Of a stretch of DNA of 64,000 nucleotides, positions 17,746 to 27,626 are shown piece after piece. Numbering within the stretch: the stretch's first letter is position 1; each line of letters begins with the position of its first letter. The notes below the pieces were generated by a model that ran no database searches, was not told the origin of the DNA, and saw nothing but the letters and a program-made list of their open reading frames with translations. Position numbers and translations under genes: made by a program. The stretch is from an uncultured SAR116 cluster alpha proteobacterium (lineage in GTDB: Bacteria; Pseudomonadota; Alphaproteobacteria; Puniceispirillales; Marisalimonadaceae): contig CACNFD010000003.1 of assembly GCA_902619615.1 (NCBI GenBank), positions 97,610 through 161,609 of the forward strand, in the 5' to 3' direction.

Positions 17746-19524
17746 TTTTTCAATATCCTTAAGTGAAAGACTAATAGAGGTAGGCCTTCCATGGTTACAT
17801 TGTCCAGAATTTGGTGTTTTTTCCATTTCTCTTAGTAATTGATTCATTTCAGTTTCATTTAAATTACGTCCAGACCTGACAGATCTATGACATGCAATAT
17901 TACCTAATATAAGATCAATTTTAGCAAGATAAGATGAGGGAAGACCAGATTCTGACAAATCATCTCCTAAGTCAATAATGATTTGTTTTATGTCAGCATC
18001 TCCTAATAACGCAGGTATTTCTCTAACAACTATCATACCTTCTCCAAAAGGCTCTATAATAAAGCCTACATCTGCTAACAATTCAATATTTTCTCTAATA
18101 ATTTCTAGTGGTACAGGTTGAAGATTAATAGTTTCAGGAAGTAATAAAATCTGTCTCTCAATTGACTTGTTTTTTCTTGCTAATTTCATTTTTTCTAATG
18201 TCAATCTCTCATGTGCAGCGTGTTGATCAATTATAACAATACCATTTGAATTTTGTGATATGATATAATTTTTATTAAATTGCGCTAGCGCAGCACCTAA
18301 GGGAAAGCTTTCATTTTTGATATGCTCGATTGAGTTGCTTTCAAAATTATCATCTTTGAAAGATTTTATTGAAGGTTTTACTTCAATATTATTAAGAAAT
18401 GGTTGTTGTATATCTTCATTACCTTCAAGCCTGTTGACTTTACTAGAGTTGACAAATTCATTTTTAGAAAATCTATCAAACGCTTTTTTAGAGATTTCAC
18501 CAGTTGTTTGAAAAAAACTCGAGTTTAATTCTCTACTAATTGAACCAACTAATAAACTTCTTATTAATGCATTATCTTGAAAACGAACTTCTGTCTTTCC
18601 AGGATGAACGTTCACATCAATAAAATCTGCTGGTACATCGATGTATAAACAAAAAATTGGGAATCTTCCTTTTGGAAGGGTGTCTCTATAAGCTGACCTA
18701 ATTGCACCAGAAAGATTTCTATCTTGAATGGGCCTTCCATTTATAAATAAATGTTGTTGATTATAGTTTGATTTATTTAATGTTGGAAGACTAATGAAAC
18801 CATATATTTTTGCAAAATTTGTGTCTGTTATTCGTTTTGAATTTTCAATTTTTATTGCTTCATCAGCAAAACTTGAACCCATTAAGTTTCTAATTCTATT
18901 TAAAAAAATTTCACTAGACTTGTTTTCAGGTTTTAAGTTTAGTAATTCTCGTTCATCCGCTTTAAAATTAAAACCAACAACTGGGTTTACCAAAGCCATC
19001 TTTTGAATAACTTGATGACAATAACTTTTTTCAACTTGTGAAGATTTTAAAAATTTTAATCTTGCAGGAGTTGCTAAGAATAAATTTTTGATAGATAACT
19101 TTGTTCCAGTTTCTAGTGATGAAGGGTAAAGTTCATTGAAATTTCCTGCAATAACATCTAATGACCAAGCCTGATTTGAGTTAATAAATTTGGACTGCAG
19201 ATTTAACTCACTTACTGCAGCAATTGATGGTAGTGCCTCTCCTCTAAAACCTAAATATTCTATTTTATTAAGAGTATTATCATGTAGTTTTGATGTTGCA
19301 TGCCTTTCAAGAGCCAGAGGGATCTGGTCTTTGTGAATTCCTATACCATTATCAGATACTGAAATTAAATTTTTCCCTCCATTGTCTATGATAATATCTA
19401 TTTGGGTTGCATTAGCATCTAAAGAATTTTCAATTAATTCTTTTAATGCAGATGACGGTCTTTCGACAACTTCACCAGCTGCTATTTGATTAATAAGATT
19501 TTGTGGAAGCCTTCTTATTTCCAT
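17728..19524 (-). CDS. mutL: DNA mismatch repair protein MutL with endonuclease motifs
   Basis: Couples MutS to strand incision in mismatch repair. The 598 residues have an N-terminal GHKL ATPase (NLINQIAAGEVVERP, DNGIGI, GFRGEALPSIAA) and a C-terminal dimerisation and nuclease domain with DQHAAHERLTLE, ACHRSVRSG and CNHGRP. These match the metal-dependent nicking endonuclease motifs of MutL proteins from bacteria without MutH. It is last in the minus-strand series ribF-ileS-lspA-DUF3035-mutL and ends in an 18-base convergent overlap with rsmD. Confidence 0.95.
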   Translation of the reverse strand: MEIRRLPQNLINQIAAGEVVERPSSALKELIENSLDANATQIDIIIDNGGKNLISVSDNGIGIHKDQIPLALERHATSKLHDNTLNKIEYLGFRGEALPSIAAVSELNLQSKFINSNQAWSLDVIAGNFNELYPSSLETGTKLSIKNLFLATPARLKFLKSSQVEKSYCHQVIQKMALVNPVVGFNFKADERELLNLKPENKSSEIFLNRIRNLMGSSFADEAIKIENSKRITDTNFAKIYGFISLPTLNKSNYNQQHLFINGRPIQDRNLSGAIRSAYRDTLPKGRFPIFCLYIDVPADFIDVNVHPGKTEVRFQDNALIRSLLVGSISRELNSSFFQTTGEISKKAFDRFSKNEFVNSSKVNRLEGNEDIQQPFLNNIEVKPSIKSFKDDNFESNSIEHIKNESFPLGAALAQFNKNYIISQNSNGIVIIDQHAAHERLTLEKMKLARKNKSIERQILLLPETINLQPVPLEIIRENIELLADVGFIIEPFGEGMIVVREIPALLGDADIKQIIIDLGDDLSESGLPSSYLAKIDLILGNIACHRSVRSGRNLNETEMNQLLREMEKTPNSGQCNHGRPTSISLSLKDIEKLFNRT

Positions 19525-19537
19525 ATTTTTTACCTAA

Positions 19538-20056
19538 TTATTTTATTAGTAAAGGCTTTCTTGAGTTTACATCAACTGCTGGAGATGGATTTGAATTGAT
19601 ATTTTTTTTCAATAACTTATTTTTTCTAATCCTTAAAGCTTCTTTTTTTGGATCAATCACAACGCCTGTTTTAGGTATATCTCCAAATAAAATATCTAGT
19701 CCTGTTCTTTCACTTAATGAAATACCAAGTGTTTCTTCGTCAACTAATTTTCTTATATCTTTTGGAATATTTTTTGTTTTAAATATTTCACTAAAACTGT
19801 TTACCTCTTTTTTATCTTTAATACCAATCTCTTCATTTAGACTAAAATTGTCTTTGGTCTCCCCTGATTCTTTATTTTGAAGAGCCTGTGGATCTATTTT
19901 GTAACCTGGAGGAACTAAAAGAGAAGGTGTTACTGCTACAGAAAATTCATCAGGAATAACTTTTTCTTTACCAACAGCTTTTCTAAAGTCTGAGCAACTC
20001 GATAGCATTACCAAAGGCATCAAAAAAACAAATATTAATAGGAATTTATTTTTCAT
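19538..20056 (-). CDS. DUF3035-type lipoprotein
   Basis: A small outer-membrane or periplasmic lipoprotein of unknown function, found between lspA and mutL or peptidase genes in many Alphaproteobacteria. The chosen start MKNKFLL gives 172 residues with a signal peptide and lipobox LSSC near residue 22. An upstream ATG at 20107 would add 17 residues inside lspA and hide the signal peptide, so it is rejected. The conserved PDEFSVAVTPSLLVPPGY segment follows the lipobox. It overlaps the lspA end by 11 bases. Position next to the lipoprotein signal peptidase gene fits, since it would be a substrate of that enzyme. Confidence 0.8.
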   Translation of the reverse strand: MKNKFLLIFVFLMPLVMLSSCSDFRKAVGKEKVIPDEFSVAVTPSLLVPPGYKIDPQALQNKESGETKDNFSLNEEIGIKDKKEVNSFSEIFKTKNIPKDIRKLVDEETLGISLSERTGLDILFGDIPKTGVVIDPKKEALRIRKNKLLKKNINSNPSPAVDVNSRKPLLIK

Positions 20057-20534
20057 AGTACGTTCTCTCGATAGTAAAAAATTGATTATAAAGAAATAAA
20101 GTTGCACCTATAAATATTATTGTATCAGCAAGATTAAATACTGGCCAGTGTAAATCTTCAATATGGAAATCAATGAAATCTACTACCTTACCGTAGATGA
20201 TACGATCAATTGCATTACCTATTGCTCCACTAGCAATAAGAATAAATCCAAGAGAAGAATATCTAGGTAATTTAAAAGAAGAAAAAATTAACCAAATGCT
20301 GATAATAAAAGCGAAAATAGTGAAACCATATCTACCTATCTCACCAGAATCTTGAAAAAAACCAAAAGAAATTCCACTATTCCACACAGGTGTCATAGAT
20401 AAAAAAGATGTTAGTTCAATAGACTGATATTTAATAAAAAGATTTTCGATAGCCCACAATTTTGAAGCATAGTCAAAATATATGAAAACTAAAAAAATCA
20501 AAATAAGATTAAAAACACCAAAATTTTTTTTCAT
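20046..20534 (-). CDS. lspA: Lipoprotein signal peptidase (signal peptidase II)
   Basis: Inner-membrane aspartyl protease that cleaves signal peptides of diacylated prolipoproteins. It has 162 residues and four predicted membrane helices. The two catalytic aspartates are visible in GNAIDRI and FNLAD. Its ATG directly follows the ileS stop with no gap, and its end overlaps the DUF3035 lipoprotein start. Confidence 0.95.
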   Translation of the reverse strand: MKKNFGVFNLILIFLVFIYFDYASKLWAIENLFIKYQSIELTSFLSMTPVWNSGISFGFFQDSGEIGRYGFTIFAFIISIWLIFSSFKLPRYSSLGFILIASGAIGNAIDRIIYGKVVDFIDFHIEDLHWPVFNLADTIIFIGATLFLYNQFFTIERTYYEK

Positions 20535-23309
20535 TTAATTTAATTTAAGTACGCTTGTACACCTATTGCAAAGATCAATGTTATTTTTGACTTCTGGTAC
20601 TATCTTCCAACATCTCATACATTTTCCACCAGATGCCAATTCTACATCTACTTTAATTTTTGTTTCAGATAAGTTTTGGTTTAAATCGATTTGTGCATCT
20701 GAACAAATAAAAATTTCTGGAAGATTCACTTCTTGGAGCACTCTAAAAGAATCTTCATTTGCCTCTATTAAAACTTTAGCTTGAAGGCTAGATCCTAATA
20801 TTCCTTCTTTTCTTTTTTCTTCTATAGATGTTGTCACAACCGATCTTAATTCTCTAATATCAGACCACTTCTTACCGAGTTCATCATTTTTCCAATTTTT
20901 GTCACCTTTGAAGTAAGTTTGTAAATGAACTGAATTTTTACTGTCTTTATACCTACTCTGCCATGCCTCCTCAGCGGTAAAACAAATAATAGGTGCTAGC
21001 CATGTAGTTAATGATTTGAATAAAATATCCATTACTGTTCTGCATGATTTTCTCTCAACACTGCTTGGATTTTCACAGTATAATGTATCTTTCCTGATAT
21101 CAAAGTAAAAAGCTGACAGATCAATAGTACAGAAATTATGAATATCTAGGTAAATATCATGAAGATTAAATTTTTCTGTGTTCTCATGTATTTTTTCACT
21201 TAATTCAGAAACTCTATGGAGAACCCATTTTTCTAATTCGGGCATTTCTGTAAAATTTATTTTTTCTCTTTCATCAAATTCGTTTAATGCACCTAGCAGA
21301 TATCTTAGAGTATTTCTGAGTCTTCTATAATGATCGGAGTGTCTTATTAAGATTTCTTTTCCAATTCTAAGATCATCATAGTAATCCGAGCCAACAACCC
21401 ATAAACGAAGAATATCAGCACCAAACTCATTAATTACTTTTTGTGGTGCAGTAATATTGCCAAGAGATTTTGACATCTTCCTTCCCTGTTGGTCTAAAAC
21501 AAAACCATGAGTTAAAACCGCATCATATGGAGCACGGCCTCTTGTGCCACAACTTTCTAGCAATGAAGAATGAAACCATCCTCTATGTTGGTCTGTTCCT
21601 TCAAGATATAATGAAGCTGGCCAAAATAAATCATCCCTCTCTTCTAATACAAATGAATGAGTAGAACCAGAATCAAACCAAACATCTGCAATATCTGTCA
21701 CAGCCTCATAATCATCTGGATTATATTTTGATCCTAGAAAATAAGAAGAAGATTTTTCAAACCAAACATCAGCTCCATGAGTTTTAAAGGCCTCTACAAT
21801 TCTATCTATTACTTCTTGATCTCGAAGCGGTTCTTGAGTTTTTTTATTTACAAATATTGCAAGAGGGACACCCCATGCCCTTTGCCTAGATATACACCAA
21901 TCAGGTCTATCTTCTATCATTTTTGTTAAACGATTTTGACCCTGAGGAGGATAAAAAGTTGTTTTTGACAAAGCTTGAAGAGAAGTATCTCTTAAATTAT
22001 TAGTAGTCATTGAAATAAACCATTGAGGAGTTGTTCTAAAAACAAGGGGAGCTTTTGATCTCCAACTATGGGGATATGAGTGATTTAATTTTCCTCTTCC
22101 TATTAAGGCATTATGTTCAGACATAATATCAGCAATTATCTCATTATCTTTTAAAACACGTAGACCTCCTAATAACGGTAAATCATTATTTAATATACCA
22201 TTATCTGAAACTGTCTCAGGTATTGGTAAATTATTTTTTCTTCCAAGTTCAAAATCATCTGCTCCATGGCCAGGAGCAATATGAACAAAACCTGTGCCCT
22301 GATCTATTGTTACAAAGTCAGCTTCTAGGAGTAAAACCTCATGTTCATAACCTTTTTTATTTAATGGATGTGCTAAAACTGTTCCTTCAAAATCACTACC
22401 CTTAAGAGTTTTAGTAGAATTAAAACTTAAGACAGAAATTTCTTTCATTACTTCTTCTACTAATTCTTTAGCTATAATAATTTTGTCACCTATTTTTGCT
22501 AAAGAATTTTCACCTACACTAGTAATTTCTAAAAGTGAATAATTAATATCCTTACCATAAGCTACAGCTCTGTTACCTGGCATGGTCCATGGTGTAGTTG
22601 TCCAAATTATGATCTCGAAGTTGCTAATTATATCCAGTGACGTTTTTATAACTGGAAATCTTGCAAAAATAGTAGTGCTTATGTGATCATGATATTCAAT
22701 CTCAGCTTCTGCTAAAGCTGTTTTTTCAACAGGAGACCACATTACAGGCTTAATGCCTCTGTATAGACTACCATTCATAAGAAATTTTCCAATTTCAGAC
22801 ATTATAATTGCCTCAGATTCAAATTTCATAGTCGAATATGGATCTTCCCAGTCACCATATACACCTAATCTTTGAAATTCTTCAGATTGAACATCCATCC
22901 ATTTTGCAGCAAAATCTCTACATTCTTTTCTAAATTCTACAATTGGAACGTCATCTTTATTTTTTTTCTTTTTTCTATAATTTTCTTCTATTTTCCATTC
23001 AATCGGTAACCCATGACAATCCCACCCAGGGACGTAGTTTGCATTCTTACCAAGCATAGATTGAGATCTATTGATTACATCCTTAATTATTTTATTCAAA
23101 GCATGACCAATATGTAAATTACCATTCGCATACGGAGGACCATCATGAAGAATAAAAGGCTTGGAATTTTTTCTTTGCTCTCTCAACTTTTTAAATAGCT
23201 TAGTTTCTTCCCATATTTTCAAGATTTGAGGTTCTTTCGTAGGAAGGCCAGCCCTCATTGAAAAATCAGTTTTAGGCAAGTAAACGGTATCTTTGTAATC
23301 AGTCATCAA
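20535..23309 (-). CDS. ileS: Isoleucine-tRNA ligase
   Basis: Class I synthetase that charges tRNA-Ile. The 924 residues contain the HIGH motif in NGNLHIGHALNK near the N-terminus and KMSKS in RKMSKSLGNI. The editing domain has WTTTPWTMPGNRA. A C-terminal zinc-binding segment CMRCW...CNRC is present, as in the bacterial type of IleRS sensitive to mupirocin. An AGAAG ribosome-binding site precedes the tandem ATG-ATG start; the first is used. It follows ribF on the same strand and directly abuts lspA. Confidence 0.97.
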   Translation of the reverse strand: MMTDYKDTVYLPKTDFSMRAGLPTKEPQILKIWEETKLFKKLREQRKNSKPFILHDGPPYANGNLHIGHALNKIIKDVINRSQSMLGKNANYVPGWDCHGLPIEWKIEENYRKKKKNKDDVPIVEFRKECRDFAAKWMDVQSEEFQRLGVYGDWEDPYSTMKFESEAIIMSEIGKFLMNGSLYRGIKPVMWSPVEKTALAEAEIEYHDHISTTIFARFPVIKTSLDIISNFEIIIWTTTPWTMPGNRAVAYGKDINYSLLEITSVGENSLAKIGDKIIIAKELVEEVMKEISVLSFNSTKTLKGSDFEGTVLAHPLNKKGYEHEVLLLEADFVTIDQGTGFVHIAPGHGADDFELGRKNNLPIPETVSDNGILNNDLPLLGGLRVLKDNEIIADIMSEHNALIGRGKLNHSYPHSWRSKAPLVFRTTPQWFISMTTNNLRDTSLQALSKTTFYPPQGQNRLTKMIEDRPDWCISRQRAWGVPLAIFVNKKTQEPLRDQEVIDRIVEAFKTHGADVWFEKSSSYFLGSKYNPDDYEAVTDIADVWFDSGSTHSFVLEERDDLFWPASLYLEGTDQHRGWFHSSLLESCGTRGRAPYDAVLTHGFVLDQQGRKMSKSLGNITAPQKVINEFGADILRLWVVGSDYYDDLRIGKEILIRHSDHYRRLRNTLRYLLGALNEFDEREKINFTEMPELEKWVLHRVSELSEKIHENTEKFNLHDIYLDIHNFCTIDLSAFYFDIRKDTLYCENPSSVERKSCRTVMDILFKSLTTWLAPIICFTAEEAWQSRYKDSKNSVHLQTYFKGDKNWKNDELGKKWSDIRELRSVVTTSIEEKRKEGILGSSLQAKVLIEANEDSFRVLQEVNLPEIFICSDAQIDLNQNLSETKIKVDVELASGGKCMRCWKIVPEVKNNIDLCNRCTSVLKLN

Positions 23310-23348
23310 ACTTCTCTGTTAAAATTACATTGTAAGTGTTTTGTTTAA

Positions 23349-24332
23349 TCATTTATGAAATTCATACGCCCTTTTGGTATCAACTTCAATTTGCTTTTGA
23401 AGTTCAGATAAAGATTTAAATTTTTTTTCGGGTCTTAAAAATTCTATAAGTTCTACCTTTATTCTTCTTCCATATAAGTTTGACTCAAAATTATTTTCTT
23501 TAAAATCAATTATATGAGTTTCTAAGTTTATAGAATCACCTGAAACAGTGGGTCTTGTACCTATGTTTGATATAGATGGCAACCAATCATTACTTTTTTC
23601 AGAGTTTTTATTTATAGTAACTTTTAATCTAGAAACATATACGCCCAGTGGTGGCTTTAAAAAATTTTTCAAACTTATATTTGCAGTAGGAAAACCAATC
23701 TCTCGACCCTGTTGTTTTCCTTTTTCCACTGTACCTGTTATATACCAATTTCTGCCAAGAAGATCATTAGCTAGTTTTAATTGACCATTTTGAATCAACA
23801 TTCTGATTTTTTGAGAGCTGATTATTTCATTTTCTTTTTCAATCATAAAATTTGTTTGTTTTAAGTTGATTGAAATAACATCTAATCCAATACTTTTTGC
23901 AAAATTTTTTGTATTTTCAATACTTCCTTCTCTGTTTTTTCCAAATTTGAAGTTTGAACCTGCAAACATTTTTACTATATTAAAATTCTGTTTTAAAATT
24001 TGTGATAAAAATTCCTCAGCATTAAAGTTTTTTAATTCTTCATTGAATTCAATAATAATTAGAAATTCAACACCAAGCTTACTTAATAACATTTCTTTTT
24101 CTTTATGATCTAATAACTTAAAAGAAGGATTTTTAGGATTGAAAAAATCTCTTGGATGGGGATCAAATGTTACAACACCAAAAGCTAGGTTGCTTTCTTG
24201 TGCTTGCAATTTACATTCATTTAAAAGTTTAACATGCCCTTGATGAATACCATCAAAATTTCCAATAGCAACAGCTAATTGCCCTTCAACATGAGGTTGG
24301 GTGTCACCAATTTTCCATTTAATAATCTTCAT
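23349..24332 (-). CDS. ribF: Bifunctional riboflavin kinase / FAD synthetase
   Basis: Phosphorylates riboflavin to FMN and adenylates FMN to FAD. The 327 residues have an N-terminal nucleotidyltransferase domain (AVAIGNFDGIHQGH, TFDPHPRDFF, SSQKIRMLIQNG) and a C-terminal kinase domain with GREIGFPTANI and GVYV. FAD is needed by many proteins encoded here, including CrtI, the sulfide dehydrogenase and the GMC enzyme. It is first in a minus-strand series with ileS and lspA and divergent from mscS. No FMN riboswitch was recognised upstream. Confidence 0.95.
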   Translation of the reverse strand: MKIIKWKIGDTQPHVEGQLAVAIGNFDGIHQGHVKLLNECKLQAQESNLAFGVVTFDPHPRDFFNPKNPSFKLLDHKEKEMLLSKLGVEFLIIIEFNEELKNFNAEEFLSQILKQNFNIVKMFAGSNFKFGKNREGSIENTKNFAKSIGLDVISINLKQTNFMIEKENEIISSQKIRMLIQNGQLKLANDLLGRNWYITGTVEKGKQQGREIGFPTANISLKNFLKPPLGVYVSRLKVTINKNSEKSNDWLPSISNIGTRPTVSGDSINLETHIIDFKENNFESNLYGRRIKVELIEFLRPEKKFKSLSELQKQIEVDTKRAYEFHK

Positions 24333-24488
24333 AGAAATGTTATAACCATATTAAGTTTTTAAACTCAAGCTGATATATAAACAATTTCATACTCTTTGTA
24401 ATTATTTTTGTTATGCAAAGCTTTATTATATGAATTAGTATTAAACAGGCACATAGCTTTAAGTAAATTTAATAAGGGTCATTTTTAG

Positions 24489-25331
24489 ATGGACAAAATG
24501 AATATAAATTTTGAAATTATTTCGAACCTTATAAATAGCTCAATACAAATTTTTGTTTCTTATGCTGGCCAAGTATTAGGCGCCACACTAATACTTATAA
24601 TAGGTTTCTATTTTGCTGGCAAATTAAGTAAAATTGCACGAAAAAATTTAAGTCGTATTAAAAAAATCGACCCCCTTATAGTCCCAATAATTGGCAACAT
24701 TATTAGATACGGAATAATTATTATTACAATTATAGCTGTTTTGGGACAATTCGGTGTTCAAACAACTTCAATTATTGCTGTCTTAGGTGCTGCAGGTTTA
24801 GCAATTGGGTTGGCACTTCAAGGAACGTTATCAAATGTAGCTGCAGGAGTGATGTTATTATTATTAAGGCCTTTTAACACAGGTGATTGGGTAGAAACAG
24901 GTGAAGTCTCTGGGACAATAAAAGAGGTTGGTCTTTTTACTACAATAATTGACACATTTGACAATGTTTATGTATCAATACCTAATTCAAGTATTTGGAA
25001 TAGTACTATTATTAATCATTCTCACTATGAAACCAGAAGAATAGATGTTGATATTGGGATACATTATGACACAGATTTAGATTTAGCTTCCAAAACTTTA
25101 TTAAAATTAGCGGATGATAAAAGAGTATTAAATAAACCTAAAGAACCACAATTTTTAGTTATGAAATATGACGATAGCGCTATTGTAGTGAGATTAAGAT
25201 TATATTCGCATACAAAAGATTGGTATGCTCTTTATACAGATTTAATGCGCAAACTAAAACCTGCACTAGACGAAGCCGGTATAGAAATACCATACCCACA
25301 TAGGGTAATTAACTCAAAAAATTTAATGTAA
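24489..25331 (+). CDS. mscS: Small-conductance mechanosensitive channel (MscS family)
   Basis: Homoheptameric inner-membrane channel that opens under tension to release solutes after hypo-osmotic shock. Its 280 residues are close to the E. coli MscS length. There are three N-terminal membrane helices; the pore-lining third has the glycine/alanine-rich VLGAAGLAIGLALQGTLSN pattern, followed by the beta domain (RPFNTGDWVE, IPNSSIWNSTI) and a C-terminal cage domain. Start is at ATG 24489, or nine bases later. The stop overlaps the next ATG as TAATG. Confidence 0.93.
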   Translation: MDKMNINFEIISNLINSSIQIFVSYAGQVLGATLILIIGFYFAGKLSKIARKNLSRIKKIDPLIVPIIGNIIRYGIIIITIIAVLGQFGVQTTSIIAVLGAAGLAIGLALQGTLSNVAAGVMLLLLRPFNTGDWVETGEVSGTIKEVGLFTTIIDTFDNVYVSIPNSSIWNSTIINHSHYETRRIDVDIGIHYDTDLDLASKTLLKLADDKRVLNKPKEPQFLVMKYDDSAIVVRLRLYSHTKDWYALYTDLMRKLKPALDEAGIEIPYPHRVINSKNLM

Positions 25332-26020
25332 TGCCTACTTCAAAAAAATTAAATCAAGGATTAGTAAAGCTTACAAAGAAAAATATTAATGACGGTCGGT
25401 TAGGTGAGAAAATTAAGAGCATAAGCGGAAGTGATAAAGTTCTTACCAAAAATCAATTAATAAAGGAAAGAAGAAAAATAATACCCGATGATGGTATTGG
25501 AGAAGATATTTATATTTTTGGTTATGGTTCACTTTTATGGAACCCTACAATAAATTATGAAACTCAACATTTAGCAAAAATCTATGGTTTTCATAGAAGC
25601 TTCTGTATGAAAACTCATTTAGGCAGGGGATCATTTAAATATCCCGGTCTCATGCTTGGGCTTGATAGTGGGGGATCCTGTAGAGGATCCGCATATAAAC
25701 TCAATAGAAATGATGCAATTAAAAACATAGATATATTATTTAAAAGAGAAATGGTAACAGGTGCTTACAAACCTAAATTACTAAAAACAAAGTTAGACAA
25801 CGATGAAATAGTTTCTTCATTAGCCTTCACAGTAGACAAAAAACATAAAAATTATTTTAATGAAAAAAATACCTCAATTAAAGCTAGTATGATTTCTAAA
25901 GCAAATGGATTTTTAGGAACCTGCAAAGAGTACTTTGAATATACTTTAGAAAGTCTTGAAGAATTAGATATAATTGACAAAGAAATGAGAGCAATCTCTT
26001 TACACTTAAAAAATAATTAA
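25331..26020 (+). CDS. ChaC-like gamma-glutamylcyclotransferase
   Basis: Predicted glutathione-specific gamma-glutamylcyclotransferase that releases 5-oxoproline and Cys-Gly from glutathione in the cytoplasm. The 229 residues have about 58 extra N-terminal residues, then the FGYGSLLW substrate loop (63-70), the RGSAYKL segment (118-124), and a KREM motif with E140 at the position of the catalytic glutamate. The ATG overlaps the mscS stop codon, so the two are co-transcribed, which may connect osmotic shock with glutathione or thiol turnover. The gene ends three bases from the convergent GMC gene. Confidence 0.85.
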   Translation: MPTSKKLNQGLVKLTKKNINDGRLGEKIKSISGSDKVLTKNQLIKERRKIIPDDGIGEDIYIFGYGSLLWNPTINYETQHLAKIYGFHRSFCMKTHLGRGSFKYPGLMLGLDSGGSCRGSAYKLNRNDAIKNIDILFKREMVTGAYKPKLLKTKLDNDEIVSSLAFTVDKKHKNYFNEKNTSIKASMISKANGFLGTCKEYFEYTLESLEELDIIDKEMRAISLHLKNN

Positions 26021-26023
26021 TAA

Positions 26024-27616
26024 TTATACATCTTGTTTAATAAGATCTGATGCTTTTTCTGCTATCATCAATGTTGCAGCATTAGTATTTCCTGATGGCA
26101 TTGTTGGCATTATTGAAGCATCTGCAATTCTAATGTTGCTTAAACCATTAATTTTAAGAGATGGGGAAACAACTGCTTTATTATCAATACCCATTCTACA
26201 ACTACCAATTGCATGATATACAGTTGCACCCTTATTCCTAATAAAATTAAGAATTTCTTCGTCAGATTTTATATTGTCTCCAGGAAGAGTTTCACAAATA
26301 GAAATTTTTTTCATTGTGGAAGTTCTCAAAAGTGACCTACAAATTTTTACACCTTCAACCAAAGTATCTTGGTCTATTTTTTCTTTCAAATAATTTGGCT
26401 GAATTATTGGTGGGTCTATTATCTTATTTGTAGAGGCTCTTACATAACCTCTACTTTGAGGTCTTGATTGCCACACGCCACATGTCATTCCAGGAAAATT
26501 TTGAAGCTTGCCTATCATTCCCTCGGTATAAGAGGCTGGAGTAAAAACAAATTGTAAATCAGGAAAATCTATTTTAGGAGAAGATTTTAAAAAAGCCCCC
26601 ACATGTGCTGGACTATAAGAAATTAAACCTTTTTTTGATACAAACCATTTTATTATTTCTGAAACTAAGTTAAAACCACGTGCTTTTTCATTAAGAGAAA
26701 TTGGATTGCTTATTCTGTTTGCAACCCTGACTGCATAATGATCTTGCAAACCTTCACCAACATTTTTAATTTCGGATAATGGCTCAATGCCTATAGATTT
26801 TAAATATTTAGCGTCTCCTATTCCTGAAACTTGAAGCAAATGTGGACTACCAATTGCCCCTGCACACAAAATAATTTCTTTATTTGCAAAAATTTCAAAT
26901 ATTTTATTATTTTTCTTGCACAATAAGCCAACTGCTTTTTTATTTTTAAATATAATATTTAAAACTGTTGTATTCTTTTTAATATTTACATTTTCTCTTT
27001 TTAAAGCTGGTTTTAAAAAAGCATCATAAGCACTAAATCTAGTGCCATTTTTAATGGTACGTTGATAGTAAAAAATACCCTCTTGTTGACCTGAATTATA
27101 ATCGTTTTGGACTTGTATATCTAATTCACTGGAGCCTCTAATAAATTCTTCACATAGAGGATGTTTTTCAACAATATCAGACACATACAGAGGACCTTGT
27201 TTTCCACGAGTAGCTTCATCTCCGTTTTCTTTGTATTCTGATTTTTTAAAATATGGAAGCACATCGTCATAAGACCAGCCCAAATTTCCTAGTTGAGCCC
27301 ATTGATTATAGTCATCAGGTTGGCCTCTAACATAAAGATGACCATTAATGGAGCTTGAACCTCCATACCCTTTTCCTCTTGGAAATAATATTTCTCTATT
27401 ATTTACATAATCACTTCCTTCGGTTTTAAAACACCAATTAAACCTTTTATCATTAATTGTTTTTATAAAACCTGCTGGCATCTTTACATATGGATGCTGA
27501 TTAGTTCCTCCAGCTTCAATAACACAAATTTTTATTTTACTATTTTCTGATAACCTATTAGCTATGACAGAACCAGAAGATCCAGCCCCAACTACTATAT
27601 AATCAAAGTTTTCCAT
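26024..27616 (-). CDS. GMC-family FAD oxidoreductase (choline dehydrogenase-like)
   Basis: Flavoenzyme that oxidises an alcohol group. The 530 residues show the FAD-binding IVVGAGSSGSV (7-17) and IEAGG, the GMC signature 1 region FPRGKGYGGSSSING, signature 2 GAIGSPHLLQVSGIG, and a C-terminal active-site region YHAIGSCRMG with a histidine, ending PSGNTNAATLMIAEK. It resembles BetA-type choline and other alcohol dehydrogenases, but the substrate cannot be read from sequence. It lies ten bases after a TauD-type dioxygenase gene on the same strand, so both may act on one compound. No betaine aldehyde dehydrogenase is nearby, which argues against a classical choline route here. Confidence 0.88.
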   Translation of the reverse strand: MENFDYIVVGAGSSGSVIANRLSENSKIKICVIEAGGTNQHPYVKMPAGFIKTINDKRFNWCFKTEGSDYVNNREILFPRGKGYGGSSSINGHLYVRGQPDDYNQWAQLGNLGWSYDDVLPYFKKSEYKENGDEATRGKQGPLYVSDIVEKHPLCEEFIRGSSELDIQVQNDYNSGQQEGIFYYQRTIKNGTRFSAYDAFLKPALKRENVNIKKNTTVLNIIFKNKKAVGLLCKKNNKIFEIFANKEIILCAGAIGSPHLLQVSGIGDAKYLKSIGIEPLSEIKNVGEGLQDHYAVRVANRISNPISLNEKARGFNLVSEIIKWFVSKKGLISYSPAHVGAFLKSSPKIDFPDLQFVFTPASYTEGMIGKLQNFPGMTCGVWQSRPQSRGYVRASTNKIIDPPIIQPNYLKEKIDQDTLVEGVKICRSLLRTSTMKKISICETLPGDNIKSDEEILNFIRNKGATVYHAIGSCRMGIDNKAVVSPSLKINGLSNIRIADASIMPTMPSGNTNAATLMIAEKASDLIKQDV

Positions 27617-27626
27617 AATATTTTAT

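Noticed and set aside
20057..20107. Longer start of the DUF3035 lipoprotein inside lspA
   Set aside because: It would bury the lipoprotein signal peptide behind 17 residues; the ATG at 20056 gives a proper signal and lipobox.
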